A stretch of DNA of 41,159 bases from Scatomorpha gallistercoris (GTDB lineage: Bacteria; Bacillota; Clostridia; Oscillospirales; Oscillospiraceae). Below are positions 30,195 to 38,790 of this stretch, one piece after another (the stretch's first letter is position 1; the number at the start of each line of letters is the position of its first letter). The notes under the pieces are model-generated. The model did not search any database. It saw nothing but the letters and a program-made list of their open reading frames with translations, and was not told the origin of the DNA. The stretch is taken from positions 1 to 41,159 of the forward strand of contig DVFX01000064.1 in NCBI GenBank assembly GCA_018713005.1, read 5' to 3'. The position numbers and the translations under genes were made by a program.

Positions 30195-30223
30195 GCGAGG
30201 GTTCTGACGGGCAGAACCCTCGC
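30195..30223. other. Perfect hairpin between hydroxylase and VWA genes
   Basis: GCGAGGGTTCTG (30195-30206) and CAGAACCCTCGC (30212-30223) pair over 12 bp with a 5-nt loop. There is no U-tract on the minus strand, so it is more likely an mRNA-processing or stability element than a terminator. Confidence 0.55.
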
Positions 30224-30246
30224 TGAATCCAATGCTTGCTTAAAAC

Positions 30247-32685
30247 TCAGTCGCGCTCAGGCAGAGGCGGCATGTTCGCAAACTTCTCGGGCAGGTCCTC
30301 CGCACCGAACTCGACGCGGGCGGTGCGCTCGTGCTCGCGCAGCGCCCTCCAGAGCTTCTCGGGAGTGATGGGCAGTTCCTTGAGGACAAGGCCGGTGGCG
30401 TAGTTGATGGCGTTGCCGATGGCGGAGCCGACAGGCGCGGTGGAGCCCTCGCCGGCCTCCTTGGCGCCCATGGGTCCCTCGGGGTCGTACTCGGAGCAGA
30501 TGAAGGTCTTTATCTTCGGCATGTCGAGCGCCGTCGGGAAGTGGTAGTCACGGAAGGACGGGTTGAGGTGACGGCCGTTCTTGTCGTAGACGCACTCCTC
30601 GTAGCAGGTGAAGCCGAAGCCCAGCAGGACAGAGCCCTCAATCTGGCCCTCGACCGCGCGGATGTTCAGCGGGCGGCCGCAGTCGTGGCCGAAAGCGAAG
30701 TCGTCCAGCGTGACCTGGCCGGTCTCCATGTCGACCGTGACCTTGGCCGCGGAGGCGGAGAAGGAGTACGCGGTGGCGTAGTTGCCGACGTTCTTGACGT
30801 AGATGTCCTTGTCGCCCTCGTGAGCGAAGGAGCCGACGCCCGCTACGCAGCGGCCGAAGTTCTTTTCCTCATAGCCGAAGCAGGCCTCGTTGTAGGAGAT
30901 GTTCTTCTCGGGGTCGCCCTTGATGAACACTCGGTGGTCCTTCATGGTGATGTCCTGCGGCTTGCAGCCCCACTCCTCTGCCCAATGGCTGAGCAGCTTG
31001 AACTTGGCGTCGCCGACGGCGCGGCGGCAGGCATTGCCGCCCAGGAAGGTGACGCGGGAGCCGAAGGAACCGGCGTCCCAGGGCGTCGCGGTGGTGTCGG
31101 ACTGGATTAGCTTGACCTCGTCCATGCGCAGGCCGAGCTCCTCGGCGACTATCATGGTCATGACGGTGTCGCAGCCCTGGCCGATGTCGTTAGCGCCTGA
31201 GTAGACGACGGCGTAGCCCTCGCGGTTGAGGCGAACCATCGTGGTCGAGGAGGCGTAGTGCGGCGTGCTCAGCACAGGGAAACCGGTGCCGGACATGAAG
31301 CCGCTGCCGGAGAGGCCGACGCCCTCGCCGGAGCCGATGGGATAGCGGTCGCGGTGCTTCCAGTCGATGTAGTCGGCGACGGCGGTCAGGCACTCGTCGA
31401 ACTTACAGCTGGTGAACTCCAGACCCGTGGGGCCGGTGTAGTACGGGGTAATCTCGTTCTTGCGTCGCAGCTCCAGCGGGTCGATGCCCAGCTCGTTTGC
31501 GACCTCGTCCATGTGTATCTCGTGCGCGAAGTGCACCTGGCAGGCGCTGTAGCCGCGCATTGCGCCGCTGGCCGGGTGGTTCGTGTAAGGCCGGCGGGCG
31601 GTCATGTCGATGTTCTCAACCTTGTACGGGAAGGTGGCGCAGATGAGCGAGAGGGTGTTGGCGGCTATGCCGCTGCCGCCGTAAGCGCCGCCGTCGAGGA
31701 TGTGCTGGCAGCGCTTTGCAAGCAGCTTGCCCTCTTTGGTGAACGCGGACTCAATCTCGAAGGAGATTGGGTGGCGGGTACGGGTACACATGAACACTTC
31801 GTCGCGCTTGAGGATGCACTTTACGGGGTGGCCGGTCATCTGTGCGAACTTGCAGGGGCACAGCTCGTGGGCGAAGCAGTCCAGCTTGCCGCCGAAGCCG
31901 CCGCCGAGCATGGGCTTTATCACGCGCACGGCGCTCTCGGGCACGCCGAGGCCCCAGGCTATCCAGTAGCGGCTGACGTAAGCGCCCTGAGTGGTCGTCC
32001 AGACCGTCCACTCGCCGTTTTCGTACTTGGCGACGGCACCGTGCGGCTCGATGGCCGCGTGCACCATCTCCTGCGTGCGGTAGTAGCGCTTGTCGGTGTA
32101 GTCGGCTTCAGCGAAGGCCTTGTCCGTGTCGCCGGCGTGCATGACCGTGAAGATGGAGAGGTTGTTCGTGCCGGGATAGTGTATCGCGGGCGCGTCCGGC
32201 TGCATGGCGTAGAAGGGGTCGAGCACCGGCTCAAGCGGCTCGTATTCGACCTTGACCAGCGAAGCGGCGAGGGTTGCGGCCTCCTCGGTGGTGGCGCAGA
32301 CAGCGGCGACCTCGTCGCCGACCATGCGGACCTTCTTGCGGCAGAGCGGCTCTTTGTCAGCCAGCTCCTTGAACGCCTCGGGGTTGCCGAGGTTGTGGCC
32401 CTCGGGGAAGTCGGCGCCGGTCAGCACGCCCTTGACGCCGGGCACCTTGAGCGCCTCGGTGAAGTCTATGCTCTTGATGAGCGCGTGGGCATAGGGGGAA
32501 TGGACCAGCTTGCAGTAGTACATGCCGGGCAGGTCGATGTCGTCGGTGTACACGGCGGTACCGGTGACCTTGGCCTCGGCGTCAATGCGGATGTACGCGC
32601 TGCCGCGTCCGGCCAGCTCGTAGTCCTCAGGCTTTTTGTATACGCTCTCGATGTCGGAGTAGTACTCCTTGGACATTATCGCCAT
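30247..32685 (-). CDS. Molybdenum hydroxylase large subunit (xanthine dehydrogenase family, molybdopterin-binding)
   Basis: The 812-residue catalytic subunit hydroxylates a small organic substrate at a molybdopterin centre. Domain I begins GRGSAYIRIDAEAKVTGTAVYTDDI, and the molybdopterin loop GGGFGGKLD lies near 260. The RGYSACQ motif (conserved arginine) and the C-terminal GAKEAGEGSTAPVGSA hold the base-catalyst glutamate. The substrate-side motif AAIEPHGAVA is of the CoxL/aldehyde dehydrogenase-like type rather than the bovine xanthine oxidase type. There is no AYxCSFR motif of true CO dehydrogenase, so the substrate is open (purine, nicotinate, aromatic acyl-CoA or other). The Shine-Dalgarno lies in the end of the 2Fe-2S gene, 4 bp upstream. 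Confidence 0.9.
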   Translation of the reverse strand: MAIMSKEYYSDIESVYKKPEDYELAGRGSAYIRIDAEAKVTGTAVYTDDIDLPGMYYCKLVHSPYAHALIKSIDFTEALKVPGVKGVLTGADFPEGHNLGNPEAFKELADKEPLCRKKVRMVGDEVAAVCATTEEAATLAASLVKVEYEPLEPVLDPFYAMQPDAPAIHYPGTNNLSIFTVMHAGDTDKAFAEADYTDKRYYRTQEMVHAAIEPHGAVAKYENGEWTVWTTTQGAYVSRYWIAWGLGVPESAVRVIKPMLGGGFGGKLDCFAHELCPCKFAQMTGHPVKCILKRDEVFMCTRTRHPISFEIESAFTKEGKLLAKRCQHILDGGAYGGSGIAANTLSLICATFPYKVENIDMTARRPYTNHPASGAMRGYSACQVHFAHEIHMDEVANELGIDPLELRRKNEITPYYTGPTGLEFTSCKFDECLTAVADYIDWKHRDRYPIGSGEGVGLSGSGFMSGTGFPVLSTPHYASSTTMVRLNREGYAVVYSGANDIGQGCDTVMTMIVAEELGLRMDEVKLIQSDTTATPWDAGSFGSRVTFLGGNACRRAVGDAKFKLLSHWAEEWGCKPQDITMKDHRVFIKGDPEKNISYNEACFGYEEKNFGRCVAGVGSFAHEGDKDIYVKNVGNYATAYSFSASAAKVTVDMETGQVTLDDFAFGHDCGRPLNIRAVEGQIEGSVLLGFGFTCYEECVYDKNGRHLNPSFRDYHFPTALDMPKIKTFICSEYDPEGPMGAKEAGEGSTAPVGSAIGNAINYATGLVLKELPITPEKLWRALREHERTARVEFGAEDLPEKFANMPPLPERD

Positions 32686-32689
32686 TGGT

Positions 32690-33178
<489 letters not shown>

Positions 33179-33196
33179 TTTCGTCTGCCTCCTTCC

Positions 33197-34078
33197 TCAG
33201 GCCTTCATGGTCTCCACGGCCTTGTTAATGGCTCTCTTGGTGTAGACCCTTATCATGTCGTGGCGGTACTCGGCGGAAGCGCGCAGGCTGGAGCGCGGGT
33301 GCATCTCGTCCGCGGCCTGCGCGGCGACGGCCTCGACCAGCTCGTCGGTTAGCTCCCTGCCGATTATCATCTGCTCGGCGGCCTTGGCGCGGACGATGGT
33401 GACGTCGCCGCCCGCGACGGCTATGCGGCAGTCGGCGACGGTCTTGCCCTCGAGCTTGACCCACGCGGCGACACCGACGATGGCGAGGTCCATGGCCTTG
33501 CGCACGGAGTGCTTGAAGTACGCGCTGCCCTCGCCGCTTTTGAGCTCGGGAATGAAAATCCCGGTGACCAGCTCGCCCTTGAGCTTGTCGGGGGCAATCC
33601 TCTTGAAGCCCGTCCAGAAGTCGTCCATGCCGACGGTGCGCTCGCCCTCGGGACCGACAATCTTGACCTGGGCCTTCATCGCCAGCAATATGCTGCCACA
33701 GTCGCCGGTGGGCGAAGCGTTGCAGATACTGCCTACCATCGTACCCTTGCGGCGAACCTGGCTGGAGCCCACATAGTGAGCCGCCTGAGCCACGGCGGGC
33801 ATCTTCTCGAGAACCGCGGGAGAGGACTGGATGTCAAAGAGCTTGGTGTTGGCGCCTACATAAAGCCCTTCGCCGTCCACATACTCAAGCCTGGTAAGGC
33901 CGGGGATGGTTTTGAGGTCGATGACCGTTTTCATGCCCCGCTCGACGTTTTTCGGAATCTGCAATATGACGTCGGTACCACCGGACATCACGACACACTC
34001 GCTGCCCATGGAGACCATCAGCTGAGAGGCTTCCTCCAGGGATTTGGCGGCGACGTAGTCAAATTCAGGCAACGCCAT
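33197..34078 (-). CDS. Molybdenum hydroxylase FAD-binding subunit
   Basis: The 293-residue subunit has the FAD loop VVMSGGTDVILQIPKN, then YVGANTKLFDIQ, VGSSQVRRKGTMVGSICNASPTGD (FAD pyrophosphate loop) and the C-terminal CODH_flavC domain (HSVRKAMDLAIVGVAAW). It lacks the extra [4Fe-4S] insert of 4-hydroxybenzoyl-CoA reductase beta subunits. It is the first gene of the operon; GGAGG lies a few bases upstream of the ATG. Confidence 0.92.
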   Translation of the reverse strand: MALPEFDYVAAKSLEEASQLMVSMGSECVVMSGGTDVILQIPKNVERGMKTVIDLKTIPGLTRLEYVDGEGLYVGANTKLFDIQSSPAVLEKMPAVAQAAHYVGSSQVRRKGTMVGSICNASPTGDCGSILLAMKAQVKIVGPEGERTVGMDDFWTGFKRIAPDKLKGELVTGIFIPELKSGEGSAYFKHSVRKAMDLAIVGVAAWVKLEGKTVADCRIAVAGGDVTIVRAKAAEQMIIGRELTDELVEAVAAQAADEMHPRSSLRASAEYRHDMIRVYTKRAINKAVETMKA

Positions 34079-34157
34079 TTCATTTCCTCCTTTAAGACTG
34101 CTTTTGTTTTACACTCTGATTCATTGGCTGCGGCCGGAGCCAGTTTTCTCCGGCCCG

Positions 34158-34188
34158 GTTGTGACAATTATTTCACAACAAATTTTAT
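34158..34188 (-). promoter_or_regulatory. Hydroxylase promoter with overlapping palindrome
   Basis: On the minus strand, TTGTGAAATAATTGTCACAA (34178-34159) is an inverted repeat with 7-bp arms and an 8-bp centre, resembling Crp/Fnr-family sites. AATAAT inside it can act as a -10 with TTTACT 17 bp upstream. A Crp/Fnr-type gene lies two genes away. TGTGA is also the extended -10 motif, so only the right arm is independent evidence. Confidence 0.5.
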
Positions 34189-34192
34189 AAGT

Positions 34193-34248
34193 AAATGCGC
34201 ACAAGCATACGCAGGCGCATTTGCACCTGAATAAACTTGTGCGCATTT
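34193..34248. other. Nested inverted repeat between MATE and hydroxylase genes
   Basis: AAATGCGCACAAG (34193-34205) and CTTGTGCGCATTT (34236-34248) pair perfectly over 13 bp. The 30-bp loop holds a smaller hairpin, caggcgcatttgcacctg (34212-34229). A T-run follows on the plus strand only. It may end the MATE transcript or bind a regulator. Confidence 0.5.
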
Positions 34249-34266
34249 AGATTTTTTGTTGAATTT

Positions 34267-35616
34267 TCACATTCTGATATTCTGCTGCTTCCAGCGCCCG
34301 GACGCGATGTACGCCGCGCAGATAAGCGCGCTCACGAAAGGAGCAATCGAGTAGGCTATGCCTATGCCGTTAAAGCCCAGCGGCGTCAAGTGGCTGAACA
34401 CCCAGGCAAGCAGGTAGCGAATGAGGTACGCGGAGATAGTCGCGCAGGCAAAAGGCACCATTGTGTGCCCAGAGCCGGTGAGCACACCAAAGAGACAGAA
34501 CATGATGTTTTCGGCGATGAAGCCAATTGCGAAGTACCGAAGATATGTTATGCCGGCCTCCACGACGGCAGCGTCGTCCGTGAACAGCCCGAGCATGAAC
34601 CCCGGACACAGCTCGCAGAGCAGCGTAAACACAGCGCCTATACCCGCCGTGAGCGCGGCGCCGGCGTAGAGCGCCTTGAGGACATAGCCGTAGGAACCTT
34701 TCGCGCAGTTCTGCGCGGATACGGTTATCAGCGCGGCCATCATTGCCTGGCCGGAGAGCACGGTGAAGTTCCAAATCTTTGTCACAGCTCCCGCCGCAGC
34801 CGCGCAGTCCACGCCGAAGATGTTGACGATGCCGCCTATGAGCATAAAGCTGGAGTTGGTCAGCAGCATTTGCAGCACCTGCGGAGTGCATATGCGCATA
34901 AGCGGACCCAAGACGTCCTTTTTGATGCCAAACCAGCGGCCTTTAAACGAGAAATAGCCCAATTTGCACACTCTGCGGCCTATGAGCGCCGCGCTTGTAA
35001 TTTGGCTCACCACCGTCGCCGCAGCCGCGCCAGCGGCCCCCAGAGGTATGACGGCGACTAGCAGCAAGTCCAGGAATATGTTCTCGGCGGTGGTAATCAG
35101 CATGATGCGCAGCGGAGTGTCGCTCTCCCCTATTCCGCGCAGCACGGCGTAGAACACGTTGTAGCTGTAAACCGCGGCGGTGCCGGCGACGCAGATGCAG
35201 AGGTACCACAGCGCGCTCACATAGCTCTCGTCCGGTATGTTCAGCATGCGCAGCAGCTCAGATGAAAACACCAGGCCGAGCACGGTCAACACAAGCGCTA
35301 TCACCAGCACGAACGAGTACATTGTTCCGGTGAGCTTTTTTATGCTGTCCGTCCGCCCCGTTGAAAAGCTCCGGCCTATAAGCGTGGTCCCGCCGTTTGC
35401 TATTGCCGTCACGACAACCAGTATCACCGTCGTAACCTGCCCGCCGGTGCTGACTGCGGCCATTGCGGCGGCGTCCGCCCAATGCCCGATTATAATCATG
35501 TCCGCCACGTTGTAGACTGCCTGGAGCAGGTTTATGAAGATTATCGGCAGGGCAAATCTCAAAAGCTTCCGCCCGGGAGAGCCAACCGTCAGGTCGCCGT
35601 TTACGGTCTGTGCCAT
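34267..35616 (-). CDS. MATE family efflux transporter
   Basis: The 449-residue protein has 12 predicted transmembrane helices in two similar halves (FALPIIFINLLQAVYNVADM near 22 and MRICTPQVLQMLLTNSSFML near 240). The NVADMIIIGHWADAAAMAAVS motif after helix 1 is typical of the NorM/DinF-like MATE group. It exports drugs or metabolites in exchange for Na+ or H+. It lies between a Crp/Fnr regulator and the hydroxylase operon, so it may export a substrate or product of that pathway. It has its own promoter and GGAGG 9 nt before the ATG. Confidence 0.93.
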   Translation of the reverse strand: MAQTVNGDLTVGSPGRKLLRFALPIIFINLLQAVYNVADMIIIGHWADAAAMAAVSTGGQVTTVILVVVTAIANGGTTLIGRSFSTGRTDSIKKLTGTMYSFVLVIALVLTVLGLVFSSELLRMLNIPDESYVSALWYLCICVAGTAAVYSYNVFYAVLRGIGESDTPLRIMLITTAENIFLDLLLVAVIPLGAAGAAAATVVSQITSAALIGRRVCKLGYFSFKGRWFGIKKDVLGPLMRICTPQVLQMLLTNSSFMLIGGIVNIFGVDCAAAAGAVTKIWNFTVLSGQAMMAALITVSAQNCAKGSYGYVLKALYAGAALTAGIGAVFTLLCELCPGFMLGLFTDDAAVVEAGITYLRYFAIGFIAENIMFCLFGVLTGSGHTMVPFACATISAYLIRYLLAWVFSHLTPLGFNGIGIAYSIAPFVSALICAAYIASGRWKQQNIRM

Positions 35617-35634
35617 AGCGCATCGCCTCCAATT

Positions 35635-35668
35635 TTGTCAAGTATATCACAAGCTCATGCGTTGTTAA
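35635..35668 (-). promoter_or_regulatory. MATE promoter with overlapping palindrome
   Basis: TTAACA (35668-35663), 16 bp and TATACT (35646-35641) on the minus strand. TTGTGA-TATACT-TGACAA (35652-35635) forms an imperfect palindrome centred on the -10. It resembles the site before the hydroxylase operon but has a 6-bp centre. Confidence 0.55.
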
Positions 35669-35691
35669 GGTGAAAATGCGCCTGTATATGC

Positions 35692-35721
35692 AAAGACGCC
35701 GGTCAACTGACCGGCGTCTTT
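35692..35721. terminator. Terminator after the Crp/Fnr gene
   Basis: aaagacgccggtca (35692-35705) pairs with tgaccggcgtcttt (35708-35721), with short T runs on both strands. It separates the regulator gene from the MATE promoter. Confidence 0.8.
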
Positions 35722-35737
35722 TGCGTTGTATTTTGTT

Positions 35738-36457
35738 TCAGGCGTTGTTCTCCTGGTGGCGGCGCAGCGCCTCTATGGAGCGGACACAGTAGTAGCCGTT
35801 TATGTGCTCGACAAGGCCGAGGTCGCGCAGCTTGCGCATCGAGCGCACGGTGGTGGCGCGGTTAATGCCGAGCATATCTGTGATGAGCTGTACGCTTATC
35901 CGGCGTCGGATGAGCACTTTGCCGTCATATTGTGCGCCGTATTTTTCCGCGAACTCTATGAGCAGCCCGCAAACTCTCCAGTAGGCATCGTGCTTTTTCA
36001 TCTCGCGGTTGGCGTCCATAGCGTCAAGGAATTTATTTGACACAGAACTGAGCAGGGATATGAGCACCATTGGGTTGTCCTCAAGCGCGTGCAGCAGCTG
36101 CTCACGGGTCACGCGGATGAGCATTGAGTCCTCCAGGGCTCGGAAGCTCACACCCGGTGCCTTTGAGAGGATCAGGTTGGCCTCCAGCAGCACGCTGTTG
36201 CGTTCCATGAAGAAATACGCCAGCTCGCTGCCGTTGTCGAGCTCCTCATAGGCCATGACGACGCCGCTTTTCACTATGTAAAAGCAGTCCGGTATCTCAT
36301 CCGGGCCGATTATTACGCGCCCCTTCGGGAATTTGACGGCGCTCCCTATGTCGTTCCAGACGCGCAGCTCGTCGTTTGTGCGGATTATGTGTGATGTTCC
36401 TGATTCCGAGTTGTACAGACGGGCAATAGCATCCCAAAACACATTCCCTGCCGCCAT
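35738..36457 (-). CDS. Crp/Fnr family transcriptional regulator
   Basis: The 239-residue protein has a cyclic-nucleotide-binding-like beta barrel (about 40-140: KFPKGRVIIGPDEIPDCFYIVKSG and FFMERNSVLLEANLI). A dimerisation helix follows, then a Crp-type winged HTH (about 185-225: ISVQLITDMLGINRATTVRSMRKLRDLGLVEHINGYYCV). The cAMP-binding RxS motif is not present and there is no N-terminal Fnr cysteine cluster, so the signal is unknown. Palindromes at the MATE and hydroxylase promoters are candidate targets. A strong terminator isolates it downstream. Confidence 0.92.
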   Translation of the reverse strand: MAAGNVFWDAIARLYNSESGTSHIIRTNDELRVWNDIGSAVKFPKGRVIIGPDEIPDCFYIVKSGVVMAYEELDNGSELAYFFMERNSVLLEANLILSKAPGVSFRALEDSMLIRVTREQLLHALEDNPMVLISLLSSVSNKFLDAMDANREMKKHDAYWRVCGLLIEFAEKYGAQYDGKVLIRRRISVQLITDMLGINRATTVRSMRKLRDLGLVEHINGYYCVRSIEALRRHQENNA

Positions 36458-36517
36458 GTCACGCCCTCCAGATTACTATGTGCAGTTCTACCGCAATGAT
36501 AAAAGCTTGGCAATTCC

Positions 36518-36547
36518 ATGATACTACTTCAATTCAAATCGTGTCAA
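36518..36547 (-). promoter_or_regulatory. Promoter of the Crp/Fnr gene
   Basis: TTGACA (36547-36542), 18 bp and TATCAT (36523-36518) on the minus strand. The -35 lies inside gtgtcaacac (36541-36550), a short palindrome. Confidence 0.65.
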
Positions 36548-36638
36548 CACAAAAAGCCCTGCCTTCATACACGCGCCCTGCGGCATACCGACGTCCGCGA
36601 AACCACCTTCTATGGCTGTACCGGCGCAAATATATGAC

Positions 36639-36666
36639 AAAAAGCCGCCCAACAGGGCGGCTTTTT
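36639..36666. terminator. Bidirectional terminator at the left edge of the mobile element
   Basis: AAAAAGCCGCCC (36639-36650), aaca, GGGCGGCTTTTT (36655-36666) is a symmetric terminator 11 bp after the recombinase stop. The element's attachment site must lie near or beyond here. Confidence 0.88.
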
Positions 36667-36677
36667 GCCTTAACTGG

Positions 36678-38348
36678 TTACTTCATGCCGTTCTCGTAGG
36701 CCTCGATCATCTTCTTGAACGTGTGGCCCGTACGACGCGCGAGTTTTTCGAGGTATTTGGCGGTCGTCTCGCCGGTGAATATCTTCACGTCGAGGCGCAT
36801 CGTGTGCTCGTCCACGGGCGTGGCGATTATCCTGTCCACGAAGGTGTCAACGAACTCCTTTGTTATCGCGCCCGCGTTCGCCTCCCTCTCGGCGGCGCGG
36901 AGCGTGGAGCGTATCTTCTCCATGTGCCGCCGGAATTCCTCGCTGTCGTCGCGCTGCGCTCGCAGCTCGGCGAGGTCGCGCTCGGCGGCCTTTATCTCCG
37001 CGTTGCAGGCCCTGGTCATCTCCGCGAAGTCCTCGTTTGAAATCTGTCCCAGCGCTGTCAGTTCCAGCAGCTTTCCCTTTTTCTTGAGCGCCAGCTCTAT
37101 CGCGCCCTCGCGGCCGGCGATCTGCCCCTCGAGGTTCACGTCCGAGGTCATCGCGGCGTACATCCGCTCGTACTCGTGCAGCATTTCCTCCGAGGCGTCG
37201 TGCGTGTCGCGGAACACCTCGAACAGCAGCGGCTTTATCTCGTCCTCGTAGATGGCGAAGCTCGGGCAGGAGTCGTGCCCGTTGTTAATTTTCCCCGAGC
37301 ACACCCACTTGCTGTTGACGCGTCCGTCCTTGTCCTTCGATTCGCGCCGGTAGTATGGCGCGCCGCAGTAGGCGCAGTAGAGCTTGCCGGTGAGCAGGTT
37401 CGCGTGGTTGCAGACGCCGCGGCGGTTCTTCACATCCTCGCTGCGCCGCTGCAAGACGGCGTTGGCCTGCTCCCACAGCTCCTCGCTGACGATGGCGGGA
37501 ACTATCTCGCCCGTCTCGTCCTTGAACATGACCCACTCCTCCGGCGGCAGGAACTTCTGCTTCTTCGTGAACATATCCACTACCTTGACCTTGTTGCCGA
37601 CGTACCAACCCTTGTACTTGGGGTTTGCTATCATGTTCGACATAGTCGAGTGCGCAATCTTCTTGCCGTTTAAGTTTCGGTAGCCCTTTTCCCAGAACAG
37701 CGTCTCGAGCTGCTTCATGCTGTACCCGTCCGTGGCGTAGAGCTCAAAGAGCTCTCGCACCATCGGCGCCTGATCCTCGTCTATGACGAGCCGCTTGTTG
37801 TCCTTTTTGTAGCCGAAAATGCGGCTGTTGCCCAGCACGACGCTCTGCTTTATCGCCTGCTGGTGGCCGAATTTCACGCGGCTGGAGAGCTTGCGCAGCT
37901 CATCCTGCGCGATCGACGACATGATGGAAAGCCGCAGCTCGCTGTCCTCGTCGAGCGTATTGATGTTGTCGTTTTGGAAGAACACGCCCACGCCGTCCGC
38001 GAGCAGCTCACGCGTGTAGCGGATCGAGTCGAGCGTGTTGCGCGCGAAACGCGAGATTTCCTTGGTTATGATAAGGTCGAACTTGTCGCGCGCGGCGTCG
38101 TCCACCATGCGGTTGAAGTTCTCGCGCCGCTTTGTCGAGATGCCGGACAAGCCCTCGTCGATGTAGCCCGGCACGAACGTCCACGCTGAGTTGCGGCGAA
38201 TCAAGTCCTCGTAGTATTTTATCTGGTTGCCCAGAGAGTTGAGCTGCTCGTCGGACTCCGACGAGACGCGCGCGTAGTACGTCACGCGCAGCGGCAGCTC
38301 GTATATGCTCTTAGTGCGAAGCTGCTGCCTCGCAGAGTGTATGTCCAT
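36678..38348 (-). CDS. Large serine recombinase
   Basis: The 556-residue protein has the serine resolvase domain with TYYARVSS (catalytic serine 29 or 30), LSGISTKRRENFNRMV, and KEISRFARNTLDSI. The recombinase domain follows (RIFGYKKDNKRLVIDEDQAP and SMKQLETLFWEKGYRN), then a zinc ribbon (KLYCAYCGAPYYRR with CSGKINNGHDSC) and a coiled coil (AIELALKKKGKLLELTALGQ onward). It catalyses site-specific integration and excision. The ATG at 38348 has GGAGG 5 nt upstream; the longer frame to 38417 runs into the promoter. Confidence 0.95.
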   Translation of the reverse strand: MDIHSARQQLRTKSIYELPLRVTYYARVSSESDEQLNSLGNQIKYYEDLIRRNSAWTFVPGYIDEGLSGISTKRRENFNRMVDDAARDKFDLIITKEISRFARNTLDSIRYTRELLADGVGVFFQNDNINTLDEDSELRLSIMSSIAQDELRKLSSRVKFGHQQAIKQSVVLGNSRIFGYKKDNKRLVIDEDQAPMVRELFELYATDGYSMKQLETLFWEKGYRNLNGKKIAHSTMSNMIANPKYKGWYVGNKVKVVDMFTKKQKFLPPEEWVMFKDETGEIVPAIVSEELWEQANAVLQRRSEDVKNRRGVCNHANLLTGKLYCAYCGAPYYRRESKDKDGRVNSKWVCSGKINNGHDSCPSFAIYEDEIKPLLFEVFRDTHDASEEMLHEYERMYAAMTSDVNLEGQIAGREGAIELALKKKGKLLELTALGQISNEDFAEMTRACNAEIKAAERDLAELRAQRDDSEEFRRHMEKIRSTLRAAEREANAGAITKEFVDTFVDRIIATPVDEHTMRLDVKIFTGETTAKYLEKLARRTGHTFKKMIEAYENGMK

Positions 38349-38385
38349 GTGAGCCTCCAAAGTTCGTAATATCATTATTATAACT

Positions 38386-38414
38386 AATATAGCATGAGTA
38401 AACGAATATTTCAA
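38386..38414 (-). promoter_or_regulatory. Promoter of the serine recombinase
   Basis: TTGAAA (38414-38409), 17 bp and TATATT (38391-38386) on the minus strand, with TGC before the -10. The surrounding DNA is AT-rich compared with the neighbours. Confidence 0.7.
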
Positions 38415-38421
38415 CAAAAAG

Positions 38422-38454
38422 AAACAGGCGTGGAGTTTATCTCCCCGCCTGTTT
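38422..38454 (-). terminator. Terminator after hepT
   Basis: aaacaggcg-t-ggag (38422-38435), tttat, ctcc-c-cgcctgttt (38441-38454), with AAAAAG next to it on the plus strand (a T-run on minus). It ends the mntA-hepT transcript just upstream of the recombinase promoter. Confidence 0.75.
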
Positions 38455-38474
38455 CAGTCTGCCGCGTGCGGCTA

Positions 38475-38762
38475 TTATCTTATTATCCTGTCTAAAATCC
38501 GTTGAACCTCCGGCAAGTCCTCGCTAATTATCTCCCACACGAGACGGAGGTTCACGCCCTCGTAGTCATGGACTATGCGGTTGCGCAGGCCGTACATCTC
38601 GTGCCACGGCAGCTCCGGGTGCGCGGCCTTGTAATCCTCGTCGGCGGCGCGGCACAGTTCGCCGAGTTGACTCAGGTTGAACACGCAGGCCTCCACGAGC
38701 TTGCTGTCTGCAACGAAGCCGTCGTAGTCGTACACATCGCAGTAGCCTAGCACCTTGGACAC
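38475..38762 (-). CDS. hepT: HepT-like HEPN toxin, N-terminus interrupted by an in-frame TGA
   Basis: The HEPN ribonuclease motif RNRIVHDY (R60, H65, Y67 from the GTG at 38762) is intact; Y67 is the residue MntA modifies in characterised pairs. As listed, the protein has 95 residues and starts at GTG, without a clear Shine-Dalgarno. In the same frame upstream lies ATG at 38801, reading MRNEVIVRKMA, then TGA (38768-38766), then YV before the GTG. That upstream ATG overlaps the mntA stop by 11 bp, the usual arrangement, so the ancestral gene very likely began there. A nonsense change has either inactivated it or shortened it by 13 residues. Confidence 0.8.
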   Translation of the reverse strand: MSKVLGYCDVYDYDGFVADSKLVEACVFNLSQLGELCRAADEDYKAAHPELPWHEMYGLRNRIVHDYEGVNLRLVWEIISEDLPEVQRILDRIIR

Positions 38763-38790
38763 ATATCACGCCATCTTGCGCACTATGACT

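Noticed and set aside
30247..32685. True CO dehydrogenase large subunit
   Set aside because: The characteristic AYxCSFR active-site loop is absent; only the general molybdenum hydroxylase motifs are present.
38766..38768. TGA in hepT read as selenocysteine
   Set aside because: No selenocysteine insertion hairpin is evident after it and HepT proteins have no conserved Cys there; a nonsense change is simpler.
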